From: Yponomeuta sedellus
Taxonomy: Eukaryota; Arthropoda; Insecta; Lepidoptera; Yponomeutidae
Reading direction: 5' to 3'
Length of the DNA: 64,000 nucleotides
Assembly: GCA_934045075.1 (NCBI GenBank)
Contig: OW203726.1
Location: 806,001 to 870,000 of the forward strand
Shown: positions 19,358 through 29,954 of the stretch, piece by piece
How the letters are laid out: every line of letters starts with the position of its first letter
Position numbering within the stretch: the first letter of the stretch is position 1
The notes under the pieces: generated by a model
The model's input: only the letters and a program-made list of their open reading frames with translations
What the model was told of the DNA's origin: nothing
The model's database searches: none
Position numbers and translations under genes: made by a program

Positions 19358-19602
19358 GTAAGTGATGCAATTTACTTAAGCTAGATGTCGCTGTCTGTAC
19401 GTAATACAGAGAATAGTGTAAAGAGGTTCGAAATTTCACTGATGCCGGTGAGTCACCCATTAGCTCAATTGGAAGAGCGCTGGCACGGATAGCCAGAGGT
19501 CGCGGGTTCGAATCCCGGCATGGGTGGAATTTTTAGCCTCTAAATAGGTTTTCAAAATTGTCCTTAGCACGGGTTAGTGCATTAAAAATAAAATTGTATA
19601 AA
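19358..19602 (+). repeat. SINE A, near full-length
   Basis: Plus-strand copy showing the family plan: leader (AGATGTCGCTGTCTGTACGTAATACAGAG), box A-like TTAGCTCAATTGGAAGAGCG, a 5-bp anticodon-type stem CTGGC/GCCAG, box B-like GGGTTCGAATCCCGG, then GCCTCTAAATAGGTTTT, CCTTAGCACGGGTTAGTGCATT and an A-rich tail. The head could pass for a tRNA, but the loop lacks U33 and sequence continues as a SINE on both sides, so it is not a tRNA gene. Confidence 0.88.
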
Positions 19603-19697
19603 TATATACTGCCAATGTGAGTGGAAGGGCTGGTAATAGACGTCCGAGGCGGACATACATCGACCCAATAGGGGATGTATTAGCAAAGGGGAAGATA

Positions 19698-19855
19698 AAA
19701 TGAAATGAAATGAAAAGGTTTTATTCAAAGTAGCACAGATACTGCGGCTTAATGAACGTTACAAGTCAAACTAGGTGTCCATTTCAAAATCTGGATCGTT
19801 TTGGAGAATAAATGGACAAAAAAACTCCAAACGTAGTCTTTTAAGTCTTTTATGA
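19698..19855 (-). repeat. Retroposon 3' end N, copy 1
   Basis: GTAGCACAGATACTGCGG, TAGGTGTCCATTTCAAAATCT and AAACTCCAAACGTAGTCTTTT recur inverted at 29955-30115. On the minus strand it ends CTTTTCATTTCATTTCATT, a simple tail typical of LINE 3' ends. Confidence 0.65.
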
Positions 19856-19861
19856 ACGTTG

Positions 19862-19941
19862 ATGAGGCGAAGGTAAACTGTCAGGATCGTGGGAAGTGGC
19901 AGTCTTTGGTCTCTGCCTACCCCTCTAGGAAACAGGCGTGA
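19862..19941 (+). pseudogene. RTE-type LINE C-terminus
   Basis: One frame reads DRGKWQSLVSAYPSRKQA and then TGA (19939-19941), the usual end of an RTE-like reverse transcriptase ORF. A near-identical piece lies at 57510-57596. The rest of the LINE is absent. Its 3' tail continues into the (TATG)n tract. Confidence 0.6.
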
Positions 19942-19946
19942 GGTTA

Positions 19947-20104
19947 TGTGTGTATGTATGTATGTATGTATGTATGTATGTATGTATGTATGTATGTATG
20001 TATGTATGTATGTATGTATGTATGTATGTATGTATGTATGTATGTATGTATGTATGTATGTATGTATGTATGTATGTATGTATATATGTATGTATGTATG
20101 TATG
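19947..20104 (+). repeat. (TATG)n microsatellite
   Basis: About 39 units of GTAT with one TATATATG interruption near 20082. It begins as the simple tail of the LINE fragment at 19862-19941. On its right is an inverted piece of the same LINE end (CCACTTGCCACGATC, 20104-20118). Open frames through it are artefacts. Confidence 0.95.
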
Positions 20105-20130
20105 CCACTTGCCACGATCATGACATATAG

Positions 20131-20200
20131 TCATACGTAGGGTCCCTTACCGTCCCATGATCTACAAGAGATGACGTTCGGGGAAAAAGCTTTTACCAAT
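20131..20200 (+). repeat. Dispersed repeat J, copy 2
   Basis: Second copy of the block at 19238-19312, same orientation, about 890 bases downstream. Confidence 0.6.
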
Positions 20201-20521
20201 AACGATGATGATTATAATGACTTTATCCTACAACAACTTTGTGAAACGTAGGTGTTAGGAACAATGCAGCGATGCAGCGCACGCCGCTTGCACTCGATAA
20301 ACGCTCATTCGCTGTACTGCATGGTAAGTAGCTGGCTTTGTGCTGCTCAAACTTTACTCGCATTTACTGCTCATCTCATAGGTCGCGCCGAAACGTGAAA
20401 GATACGCTGGGCTACTCACCTAAAATCTGTACCGAAAGTATGTCCTTGGCTATCGCAAAAAAACAAAGTGGTTTCATTTTATTGGTGCCAATTCACAATT
20501 AAATGATTGGTTTATTAGGTT

Positions 20522-20690
20522 TTAAAAAAACCTATTTAGAGGCTAAAAATTCCACCCATGCCGGGATTCGAACCCGCGACCTCTGGCTATCCGTGCCAGC
20601 GCTCTATCCAACTGATATATCCAAATAGTATACCCACATGATTATACTATTTTTATTTTTAATGCACTAACCAGCGGTACAGCGATATCA
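20522..20690 (-). repeat. SINE A, rearranged minus copy
   Basis: The tRNA-like part (20530-20615) stops in box A (CTATCCAACTGA). After about 20 unrelated bases, the tail of a SINE A follows, also inverted (CATGATTATACTATTTTTATTTTTAATGCACTAACC, 20637-20672). Two truncated inverted pieces therefore abut the plus copy at 20690-20985. Confidence 0.75.
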
Positions 20691-20985
20691 TTCCGATGTA
20701 AAAACCTAACTGCAAAGTAGGTAGTCGGGGCTGTAAGTGATGCAATCTACTTCAGCCAGATGTCGCTGCCTGTACGTAATACAGAGAATAGTGTAAAGAG
20801 GTTCGAAATTTCACTGATGCCGGTGAGTCGCCCATTAGCTCAGTTGGATAGAGCGCTGGCACGGATAGCCAGAGGTCGCGGGTTCGAATCCCGGCATGGG
20901 TGGAATTTTTAGCCTCTAAATAGTTTTTTTCAAATTGTCCTTAGCACGGGTTAGTGCATTAAAAATAAAAATTGTATAATTATTA
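20690..20985 (+). repeat. SINE A, near full-length with long leader
   Basis: Leader ATCATTCCGATGTAAAAACCTAACTGCAAAGTAGGTAGTCGGGGCT, tRNA-like head with TTAGCTCAGTTGGATAGAGCG and GGTTCGAATCCCGG, then the standard tail. The same long leader occurs at 23540 and 52805, so it is part of the element. Confidence 0.88.
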
Positions 20986-21529
20986 GGTTTATTCAGTCCG
21001 CTAGCAAAACCATACCTATATTATTATCATCAAGCTACAAAACAGTCATGGGGCAAGCGCTGTAACTTACAAACTCATTATATGCCATAGTTTTTATTAG
21101 GTATGCATAATAAGTATTTTTTTGTTTTCTTTTTTGTTTGTTTCCTATCATGCTTGCTATTATAACTTAATGTTAATGTGTAAGCTCGTCTTTGTACATG
21201 TTATTTCTTATATAATGGCCTTTTTAATGTTTCGAGTGCGATAAAGTCTAATTAATTTATTTATATATAATTAGTGTTTCTTCTTCTTCTTTTTAATCGG
21301 TCCCTCAATTCTGAGGATCGTGACCATATACAATAGTTGTCCATTTGTCTCGGTCATATGCGCAATGGGATGCGTGCTGAATGGATCCCCCAGCTGCCTT
21401 CTTTATGGCTTAGTGTTTATGTATCTTTATTACAGTATTTATCTATGTAAGTGTATATTATTACGTATGCCTATGTACATTAATATTCGATGAGCACCAA
21501 CTACCCGTCTCAATTTCTCCTTCTGCAAT
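20986..21529. other. AT-rich stretch without recognised gene
   Basis: A run TTCTTCTTCTTTTTAATCGG (21279-21300) with GATCGTGACCATATAC looks like a LINE 3' end on the minus strand. Nothing else is recognised. Confidence 0.4.
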
Positions 21530-21648
21530 CTTTCGGATTTAAGGTTGGCTAGAAGAAATTGCTATCAGCAATATGGCTGCCAATTGTACCTCTTCTTTTG
21601 TAACTGTTATAATTTTCTGGTGTGTACAATAAAGAATATTCTTATTTT
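21530..21648 (+). repeat. Family H 3' end
   Basis: GGCTAGAAGAAATTGCTATCAGC, GCTGCCAATTGTACC and TGTACAATAAAGAATATTCTTAT: the same end seen in the fold-back at 271-571. AATAAA is inside the conserved end. Confidence 0.75.
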
Positions 21649-21904
21649 ATCTTATATATATTTTTATATAGCTTATAAACATCCCACTGCAGGGCACTGG
21701 TCTTAGATATAGGAAATCAGGTCTTCTCACGATCTTTTCCTTCAGTTTAGCGAGTGGTATTTCTCTAACTGTATTATGTTATTATAATTTATTGTATTTC
21801 ATGTTATTCAGCTTTTGTACATGTGTAAAAAGCCATTAATAGATAAAATCTCCGAAATTCGAGAAAACATATTGTTTATCAAATTGTTTACGCATCTTAA
21901 GTAC

Positions 21905-22125
21905 ATCATTCATTCAATAAATAAATATTCATGGACATGTTACACAAATCTCGTTCGCCTTATACTAATTACAACTAAATGATTTGTGTTACAGGTGCTA
22001 ACTTGACGATAAATTTAATACAATATATACATAGATAACATCCAAGACCCGAGACAAACTAGAAAAGTTCGTTTCCTAGTTTGACCCAGCCGGGACTTGA
22101 ACCCGAGACCTTAATCCTTAATTTG
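21905..22125 (-). repeat. SINE E copy
   Basis: Minus strand: box B-like GGGTTCAAGTCCCGGCTGGG (22090-22110), body TAGGAAACGAACTTTTCTAG-like, TTGTCTCGGGTCTTGGATGTT, and a tail ending GAATATTTATTTATT. Copies at 46085-46350 and 57225-57470. Confidence 0.75.
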
Positions 22126-22690
22126 AGAATTGTGCTTCGGTATGTGCAACATTCGCCACGCTAGTTTACTGTTGGCGATAGTCAGTACATTGAACAGAGA
22201 TAGTCCAAATACTTCAGCGTTTAAAATCGCCGGTCCGCGGTGGAAACGAGCGATTATAAAGCATATTTTCTACCTTTCAGAGGGAGATTTCTACGCAGTG
22301 GGACAAATACATTGTATAGTAATCAGTTTATTAGAAAGTAGCTGATCACTTTAAACAGCTTTTACTAGGGGAAACCTTCGAAATCGCGAAAAATTAAATG
22401 CCGTAGGTAACAAATTTAGTATGGAACAGTGACGTTTCAACAGAGTTCCCGTCCCAACAGATAATTTACCTGAAAATCTGCGCAGGCAGAATGACTTTGC
22501 GATAGTAAGTTTTTTGTATTATTTGTTGAGTTGTCTTAACCAAAGTTCAATGAATTCTAAGTTACGACCCGTGTTCCCCGGCAATAAGATCCGGATAAGT
22601 CAAAATCATCACCTAAATTGTTTGGTCAAATTAATCCGTATTGTCTCGTAGAAACAGCATTCTGGAAATTATCTCTACACTTAATTATAT
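22126..22690. other. No gene or recognised repeat
   Basis: One 71-codon open frame (22130-22345) has no recognisable domain. The end of a family F-like unit (AGAGGGAGATTTCTACGCAGTGGGAC) is at 22280-22306. Confidence 0.4.
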
Positions 22691-22696
22691 TCTTTT

Positions 22697-22925
22697 TTTT
22701 TTAAATGCACTAACCCGTGCTAAGGACAATTTTTAAAACATATTTCTATGTACGTAATACAGAGAGTATTGTAAAGAGGTTCGAAATATCACTGATGTCG
22801 GTGGTCGCCCATTAGCTCAGTTGGGAAAGCGCTGGCACGGTTAGCCAGAGGTCACGGGTTCGAGTCCCGACATGGGTGGGATATTTAGCCTCTAAATAGT
22901 TTGTTAAAATTCTCCATTACATAGT
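22697..22925 (-). repeat. Fold-back SINE A (FB5)
   Basis: A minus-oriented 3' tail (AAATGCACTAACCCGTGCTAAGGAC, 22701-22730) is joined to a plus-oriented copy that runs from the leader (TGTACGTAATACAGAG, 22747) through the tRNA-like head to CCTCTAAATAGTTTGTTAAAATTCTCC. Both 3' ends point outward. No convincing direct repeat flanks it, so it is the weakest of the five. Confidence 0.65.
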
Positions 22926-23369
22926 TATATATCAAACGGGTCTAATCGCGATTATTTATTAAGTAAATTGATGTAATTGGACGTACTCGTCACTTCAGTC
23001 TACCCGTGACCACGGTAAATGCATTGCTGACGAAGGGATTTAAGGATTTAAGGTTTGGCGTTACGTTTTGGCTAAATAATCACAATAAAACCGCATAAGT
23101 ATCTCGGAGATTTAATTACACCTTGTATAGGCTGCTTATACCCTCCAGTTGGGAGCCACTGCTCAATGTTATGTGACTCGATCCGATGCATAGTGCTAAG
23201 CTGAGTTATCTGCTCCAGCACAGAGGATTAGTATCCCATCTGTCTGCGCTCGCTCGCCTATACCTGCCTTGATTGGATTGGGTTCGGCGCGTTACTTCGC
23301 CTTTATTCTAAGGGTCGTATAAAGCTAATTGCGTGCTTCTGCAAAGAAGTAATTCACTATTTTACTTTA

Positions 23370-23411
23370 ATCGTACAGGCAGCCGGGGCTACGAGTGGTT
23401 GCCTGTACGAT
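23370..23411. repeat. 12-bp perfect stem
   Basis: ATCGTACAGGCA and TGCCTGTACGAT close an 18-base loop. It lies upstream of another palindrome at 23499-23572. Confidence 0.6.
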
Positions 23412-23498
23412 AAGCAACATAGGGCGCGTTTAGTGCATTGATGCAACGCTAGTGGCATTTTTCCGAGCAGATCCGTGCTTCATAACCTACATAACTTC

Positions 23499-23572
23499 GT
23501 ACCTACTTTGCAGTTAGGTTTTACATCGGAATGATATGGGAATAATGTAAAACCTAACTGCAAAGTAGGTAC
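23499..23572. repeat. 28-bp perfect palindrome at the leader of a SINE A
   Basis: Arms 23499-23526 and 23545-23572 are exact inverted repeats around an 18-base loop. The right arm is the normal SINE A leader (CCTAACTGCAAAGTAGGTA), so the left arm is an extra inverted copy of it. Confidence 0.85.
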
Positions 23573-23815
23573 TCGGGGCTGCAAGTGATGTAAATTACTT
23601 CAGCCAGATGTCGCTGCCTGTGCGTAATTCAGAGAATATTCTAAAGAGGTTCGAAATTTCACTGATGCCGGTGAGTCGCCCATTAGCTCACTTGGCAAGA
23701 GCGCTGGCACGGATAGCCAGAGGTCGCGGGTTCAAATCCCGGCATGGGTGGAATTTTCAGCCTCTAAATAGGTTTTTTTTAAACTGTCCTTAGCACGAGT
23801 TAGTGCATTAAAAAT
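23540..23815 (+). repeat. SINE A, near full-length
   Basis: Long leader, box A-like TTAGCTCACTTGGCAAGAGCG, box B-like GGGTTCAAATCCCGG, T-tract AGGTTTTTTTTAAA, tail GCATTAAAAATAATATAATT. Confidence 0.88.
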
Positions 23816-24061
23816 AATATAATTATTTATGTAATATTTTCATGGGAATTTTGTTAGTCCATGTTGTTTTTAATTAGAAAAAACGAGGATCGCTTTCGCA
23901 CTCATTCAACTCATAGTCGCATAACTAGCTGTAGTGTGAACCGACGAATTAGTTAATTTCTTAGAGGTAGTACGAAGAAGACTATGGCAATAACTTTTCG
24001 AAAGTTAACTACTCGAAAGTTAATATACTCCCGGATTTAGTTCAACTAACTCTAAAGCAAT

Positions 24062-24225
24062 ATTTAAAAAGCTATTTAGAGGCTTAAAGTTCCACACATG
24101 CCGGGACTCGAACCCGTGACCTCTGGCTAACCGTGTCAGTACTCTCCCAACTGAGCTAATGTGCAACTACCGGCATCAGTGAAATTTCGAACCTCTTTAC
24201 AGTACTCTCTGTATTACGTACACTA
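24062..24225 (-). repeat. SINE A, diverged copy
   Basis: Minus strand with GGGTTCGAGTCCCGGCATG and TTAGCTCAGTTGGGAGAG. Several substitutions relative to the others suggest an older insertion. Confidence 0.82.
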
Positions 24226-24785
24226 ACCTTTTTGTTGCAACGTTGCTTTTTAACCATTCAAACCGAGCCTTATCTCTGACTTATGAAGTTCAGCAATCAA
24301 GGGTCAGCGCCCCGTAAATGGTTTACATTCAGAACTGATCGACTCAATAAAAAGCGCGGAGGATCGCGCAAAATTACAATTTTAAAATTGATCGATTCCT
24401 TTGCGAGCGAATACCTAAGAAGCTTATGAAACTGACTTTACTTGAACTGAACTGACGGCAACCCTTTCGCTATTTTATTTATATTGAGTTTTCAAAGAAA
24501 TATATGAACTCCTTTGCCATATAATTTACTGCATCGTTGCTTCGTTGGTCTTGCGGTAGAAAACGAACTCGCTGCTTTAGTTTTTTTAAGTTATAGCGTA
24601 AGGACACTCAAGCTGCCTTATTGGTATAAGGGTTAGGTTAGACCTGATATTTCCGCACTTAGCATCATGGTTGGACCATTGTACGTACACACAAAAAAAA
24701 AGTTCTTGAACCAAATAAGTTTTACTTGACTCAAGATGTTTTCGCATTTTGATACAAGGAAAGCGCTGAAGTACGTTCATACTTC
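24226..24785. other. No gene or recognised repeat
   Basis: Only short frames without domains. Confidence 0.4.
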
Positions 24786-24787
24786 AC

Positions 24788-24945
24788 ACTAAGGATTCCT
24801 AACGATGTTTTTCTTCGCCGTCAGCTAGTGGTATAACAAACATGCATAACTTAGAAAAAAAAGTCGTTGCTGCATGCCGGAGTTCGAACCCACGATCTTG
24901 CGACTGAGAAGCCTGCGTTCAACCGCTCTGCTACCACCGCTAGCT
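24788..24945 (-). repeat. SINE F copy
   Basis: Minus strand: head GGTAGCAGAGCGGTTGAACG, CTTCTCAGTCGCAAGATCGTGGGTTCGAACTCCGGCATG, then TTGTTATACCACTAGCTGACG. This copy shows the family F tRNA-like head most clearly. Confidence 0.7.
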
Positions 24946-25096
24946 ATAAGGGGATTGCCTTGTAACGGAGTGAACGTTGGATTGTCGTACGTGAGGGTCA
25001 ACCCGTGGGGTAGATCTTACACTAGCAAAGCAGCCTAAACAATTCTGAAGACTATTTCTAATACAATTATCAGTTTCTGCCTACAAACTGTTGTGC

Positions 25097-25460
25097 CTTA
25101 TCAACCCTTGTATGTCCCCACTGTTAGGGCACGGGTCTCTTCCTGCATCGCAGGAAGGTTAGGTCATACTCCACCACGGGGGCCAAGTCTTTATTGGCGG
25201 AGGATTGTAAGACAGTGGCGGGCCTTACTGTCAGAAGTTATGAAGCCGCCCATAAGGCCTCTGACATGGCTTAGCAACTGACATTATATGACAGCCGGCA
25301 CCAACGGCTTAGCGTGCCTTGCGAAGCACGTAACCGCACGGAAAAATGCCACTAGCGTTAGTCACGGGAAGCTCACCCATCCTGTACCTAACCGTGCCTG
25401 TTCTTGCTTAACTCAAGTGATTGATTCCAATCACTCGGTTCGCCTAGGCCACGAGCGCTT
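25097..25460 (-). repeat. SINE B, full-length
   Basis: 364 bp, flanked by direct repeats CTGTTGTGC (25088-25096, 25461-25469). All family blocks are present from the AAGCGCTCGTGGCCTAGGCG start (right) to the GATAAG tail (left). Confidence 0.9.
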
Positions 25461-25546
25461 CTGTTGTGCTTTTTGGCAAAAAACAACTTCTCTATTTTTT
25501 TGTATTTTTATTTGAATAAACGTCTTCAATCAATCAATTGACTAAA

Positions 25547-25649
25547 CCCCGGTTTCTCGTACACGAACAGCCTGTTTATCAACTGTTAACAGTTGCCAGT
25601 TGTTTTTTTGTATGCACTTTGCCCAACCGACAGCTGTTAACAATAGATT
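25547..25649. mobile_element. MITE M copy 2, left part
   Basis: CCCCGGTTTCTCGTACACGAAC and interior TTGTATGCACTTTGCCCAAC match the MITE at 10471-10594. It is interrupted after GTTAACAATAGATT; its other end is at 29519-29563. Confidence 0.85.
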
Positions 25650-28600
25650 TTTTTTTTGTAATTTTCGCCGCAAATCCTCGGACATGGGTCAGAGACTTTG
25701 TTAGATTAGCATTGTGGATAGATTTTTTTTCTCATATTTGCTCTGCGTAATATTAGCGTACGTTCACATCGGTAAACCACGCCTGCAGTGTGTTACTGTT
25801 TTTTTTTTTAGGTTACTAATGCAATAGTTTCTTACTTTGTATTTCTTACTGTCTATTTTCACACTTATGTTTGTTTTTTCTTTTTTTTTTTTCCTTTTTT
25901 TTTCATATGTTATCTTAAGTATCTGATATGCTTTCGATAGAATATCGAAGTACGGTAGTTATTTTATTTTTACTTCTTTTTTTTTTTTTTTTCACTTCAT
26001 TTACAGGTTTTATGGTTGTATATTATATCTTCGGTACATGAGCAATGCACTTCTGATTTAACATACCTGGTGCGTTATTTCTATCTTACATCAAAGGTAT
26101 ATTATAATATATATTATAACTTTAAAATTTTAATTATATTATATGCTGTAATTTTTTATACATTACATTATGGTACGTAATTTGTGTATAAAAAAAACTA
26201 TCATTTGTTTTTGCTTTTGTTCTAATGCTATTACATTTTTATGAAGCTTAAATACTAAATAATGTATTCTATACATGTGATGTATATTAGAATAATATAC
26301 TCTGTTTAAATAATTAATTACCTAGTTTTTTTTTTTTCTTTTTTTTTCGTCTATACGTATATTTGTATTATATTTTCTCCAGTGTACTTCTCAAGTTTTA
26401 TTTCTACTGTTTGCTATTGTTACAATTTTTTCGCAATATGTTAGAAATTATTGTACATGTTCCTTATTTGCTAAGTATTGTAACAATGTATCCCTTTTTA
26501 ACTTAGTTCTAGTTTCTGTTTCTAAATTATATCTATCTAGTCCATGTGTTGGACAATCTAGTAGTAGATGTAAAATTGTTTCGTCTATTTCAGGGTCACA
26601 AATGCAGGCTGGATTGTCTTTACACTTAAACCTATTTAAATAGTGTGCAAAGCCGCCGTGTCCGGTAAGTGCTTGCACGACCTTTGGAGTGATGTTCACT
26701 GTGCGTATAATCTTATAGGCTTGATTTACGTCGGGCAAGAAATTTTTTGTCGTTTCAGCCGTGTCTCCCTCTGCATACCTTGCCTGCCATTTGCGTAAAG
26801 TGTCTTGTCTAATCCACCTCTTGGCAAAGGATACAGGGAATCTATCATAATCCGGTGCCGTTTTTTTAAATAACGCGGCCTCTTTCGCCAGTTCGTCGGC
26901 ACGTTCGTTACCTTGAACCCCCACATGAGCTTTTATCTAAAACAATTTTACTATTTTAGTTTGCTAAGCAGCTTCTTTTAATTTTTTCCGAATTTCAAAC
27001 GCCAATGGATGCGTAATTTTTGTGCTACGTAGAAGTTCAAGTGACGACCGTGAATCGCTAAATATATTAAAGCGCGTTTCTTTTCTTTTGAGAATGTGCT
27101 GCACTGCGGTGTGGAGCGCAAGCATCTCCGCCTGAAAGACTGTACAGTAAGCCTCCAATTTCATTTTATTGTATTTAAACTCCCTGCCATCCCTCCACCA
27201 AGATCTTGCGGCACCCACCTTGCCCTCAATCTTGCTGCCGTCTGTAAAAATGTTTAATCCCGTAATATTATGTGTGTCCACAGTTTGTTGCTCTAAATCT
27301 TCAAGGCAGACAAAATCGATTTCCGCAACATCAGCTAGATGCGGATACCTCAAAAAACTTACTCTACCCTCCAGTTCTCTGTTGTCAGGCAAATCGTCGA
27401 GTGGTCTGCCTCTTTTAGCTTCATATATGGCTGCCGCTTCTCGGATCCTCATGTCGAGCGGAAGCAGTCCGCTCAGCACCAATGCTGCATTCAGAGACAC
27501 GGTTCTATAGGATCTGGATATTTTCTGAGCAAACCCCCTCTGTACCATATTAAGTTTCTTTTGGATACTTATTTTATTTGTCGCGGGGGCCCATACACTA
27601 GCCGAATATAAAATGATTGGCTCGATCACCACTGTGTAAATATGTCGGATTACCTCTGGGTTGAACCCCCAAATTATTTTAGCAATTTTTGCCAACACTT
27701 TATAAATATCTAATGCCTTTCTACAAATGTGTGCAACGTGAGCGTTAAATGTTAATTTTAAGTCAACTATTAAACCTAAAATTTTAATTTCATCGACCAT
27801 TTCAATCAATTTACCTCACATATTTAGATTCGGTTTATTCTATTTTAGCTTATTTGTAAGTATCACTGCAGCCGTTTTTTGCGGCGCAAATTTTAATTTA
27901 TTGGTTTCCCCCCATTGAAGTACTAGCTGAAGTGCTTTATTTGCTTCATTTTCTATTTGTATCATATCATGGCCCGAGAAAACAAGAACCACATCATCTG
28001 CGAAGGCCTGATTGTATATTTGTAAATTATCCAGCTCGTTCAGCAGCGGGTCAATGAGAACTGTCCAGAACGTGGGGCCGGCAATGGAGCCCTGAATACA
28101 CCACTTTGTCGTAATTCGTTCGCTCTCCGCTCCAGCATACCTGAGACAGATTTTCCTGTTCTCAAAGTAGCTTTCAACAATTAGGCGTAGGTTGCTTGGA
28201 GTATCTAAGTGTTTTAGCTCTGTTTGGATTGCCGGCCACCACGCGCTTTCAAAAGCTCCCTCGATGTCCAGGGAAATCAACACTGCGATCTGCTTCTGTT
28301 TGATTATCCTCCGTATGTGCATGACCAAATCGTACAGAGAGTCCTCCGTGCAACGTTGAGGCACCAAACCATATTGCCTTGGGTTTATTTTTGGTAGTGT
28401 ATACCACTTAATACGGGCTAAAAGCATTTTCTCTAGAATCTTTCCCAGAACTGGAAGGAGTCCGATGGGCCGGTACGATTTTGGTTGACTGTAGTCACTC
28501 TTTCCAGGTTCTCTGAGAATAGTGACCACTGCCACCTTCCATGCTGCCGGAAACCATGTGAGCTCAAGGCATTTATTAGCTAGGGCCTTGAAAATATTAA

Positions 28601-29518
28601 CGTTGCAATTTATGGCCTGCACGAATATGTCGGCCGTTAATCCGTCAGTACCAGAGGCTTTCTTCGGGTGAAAACTCTCCATTACCTTCCTCACTTCTTT
28701 TGAGGTAAACGGTGGGTCCCTTTTGTCTATTTCATTTACTTCCCAGCTTTCTTCAGCTAATTTTCGTCTTCTCTTATGTTCTTCCTGGTCGGTTGCCATT
28801 TCATCCGCAGGAAAGAAAGTTTCCGACAGCAGGTTCGCCGATTCTTGAGGGGTCAAAACTTTTCCATCTCTTATCAGTAGCTGGTCTTCCTTTCTGACTG
28901 TGTTTTTTCAGAGGATCCTATATATCCCGTCCCATAAACTTTCTTTATCTTGTTTCGTGCAGAATTCTTTCCAGCTATTTGTTTGGGCAGATTTAGCTTT
29001 ATTTTCGTATATTTGTCTAGCTTCTAAATACTCTTCTATAACATATTTTCGTCTAATGGGTGCGGCACATCTTATTCTCCTTTTCTTTGTTATCATTTCT
29101 CTTTTGAGTACTTCTAGGTCTTTTAACCACCATTCTGGCTTTTTCCCCTTACTTCCTTTTAATTGTGGCATAGACTTCTCGCGTGAATTTTCAATAGCCT
29201 TAATATATTTATTTATGCTTTCCTCTAACTTTAATGTCGTTTCTATTTCACTTATTTTTTCAATATTTATTAGATTCTCATTTAATTCTTTATTTAATTC
29301 TTCTTGAAATATCTTCCAATTCGCTTTCTTTGTGTTGTATATTCTTGTAGTTTTCTTAATAGCATCAGTCTTAAATTTATTTATTTGTAGTTTGTAGGAT
29401 AGAGTATTATGGTCGGAGATAGTAATATCTCTCTCTACATTCCAATCATGGACATGCTGCAATAAATCGCTTGTACATAGGGTCACATCCACATTGCTTT
29501 TATACACTTTACCACCTC
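25650..29518 (-). mobile_element. 5'-truncated I/R1-type LINE inserted in a MITE
   Basis: 3869 bases between perfect 14-bp direct repeats GTTAACAATAGATT (25636-25649 and 29519-29532). The minus-strand 3' end is a poly(A), seen as T at 25650-25657. Many homopolymer T tracts lie in its 3' UTR (25.8-26.4 kb). The 5' end is lost within the endonuclease. Presence of RNase H and DIEGAFESAWW-type reverse transcriptase suggest the I/LOA/R1 group. Confidence 0.92.
26448..29507 (-). pseudogene. LINE ORF2 remnant: endonuclease end, RT, RNase H
   Basis: A single reading frame of 1020 codons with five in-frame stops and no frameshift: TGA 28908-28910, TAG 27840-27842, TGA 27816-27818, TAG 26964-26966, TAG 26937-26939. 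Order: endonuclease C-terminus (ERDITISDHNTLSY), reverse transcriptase (YRPIGLLPVLGKILEK, SLDIEGAFESAWW, QGSIAGPTFW, FADD near 27988), RNase H (IFTDGSKIEG, FSDSRSSLELL, GNERADELAKEAA) and a C-terminal zinc-finger-like CICDPEIDETILHLLLDCPTH. The stops can each arise by one substitution from codons that keep the context sensible. Non-functional. Confidence 0.92.
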
Positions 29519-29532
29519 GTTAACAATAGATT

Positions 29533-29563
29533 AACAGGTTATTAGTGTACGAGAAACCGGAGG
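29533..29563. mobile_element. MITE M copy 2, right part
   Basis: AACAGGTTATTAGTGTACGA and GAAACCGG complete the right TIR of the MITE interrupted at 25649. Confidence 0.85.
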
Positions 29564-29800
29564 TTGGTGTCCTGTTTGACTCTGTAATCATATTCTCAGA
29601 TAGTAGACCGCGGACAAAAGACGAAATGACAAAATGGGACCTATAGTAAACAATTAGGTAATCTCAGCTATTAGCTTCATAAAACACTCTTTCGAATTAA
29701 TTAACATCTTGATCATTGGCGGTTAGTTTTGTACCGCGAATAGATATTTTAAAGTCATTGCCCAGAATAATAAAGCCGCGTTTTCACGGTCTTAGTGGAC

Positions 29801-29917
29801 TCGGTCCGAGTGCGCCATCCGAGTAAACTAATGCTTTTGATTGGCTATTTTGGTTTTGTCACGAAAAACCGTCCAATCAGAAGCATTAGTTTACTCAGAT
29901 GGGGCACTCGGTCCGAG
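29801..29917. mobile_element. Small MITE
   Basis: Imperfect inverted repeats of about 45 bp: TCGGTCCGAGTGC.CCATC.GAGTAAACTAATGCTT.TGATTGG (about 29801-29845) and its complement (29872-29917), with a 27-base centre. No transposase. Confidence 0.75.
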
Positions 29918-29954
29918 AAAACCTGGCCTAAGAAAGAGAACACTAGATGATATA

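Noticed and set aside
19440..19530. tRNA gene (cloverleaf-like, with TTAGCTCAATTGG and GGTTCGAATCCCGG)
   Set aside because: The same unit recurs many times with shared sequence on both sides (leader, GCCTCTAAATAGG, tail), the anticodon-type loop lacks U33, and copies are mutated; it is the head of SINE A. The same holds for heads at 34605-34675, 46100-46165, 46805-46865 and 49860-49918.
19771..20140. Repetitive proteins (YIHTYIHT, MYVCMYVC) on both strands
   Set aside because: They are translations of the (TATG)n microsatellite.
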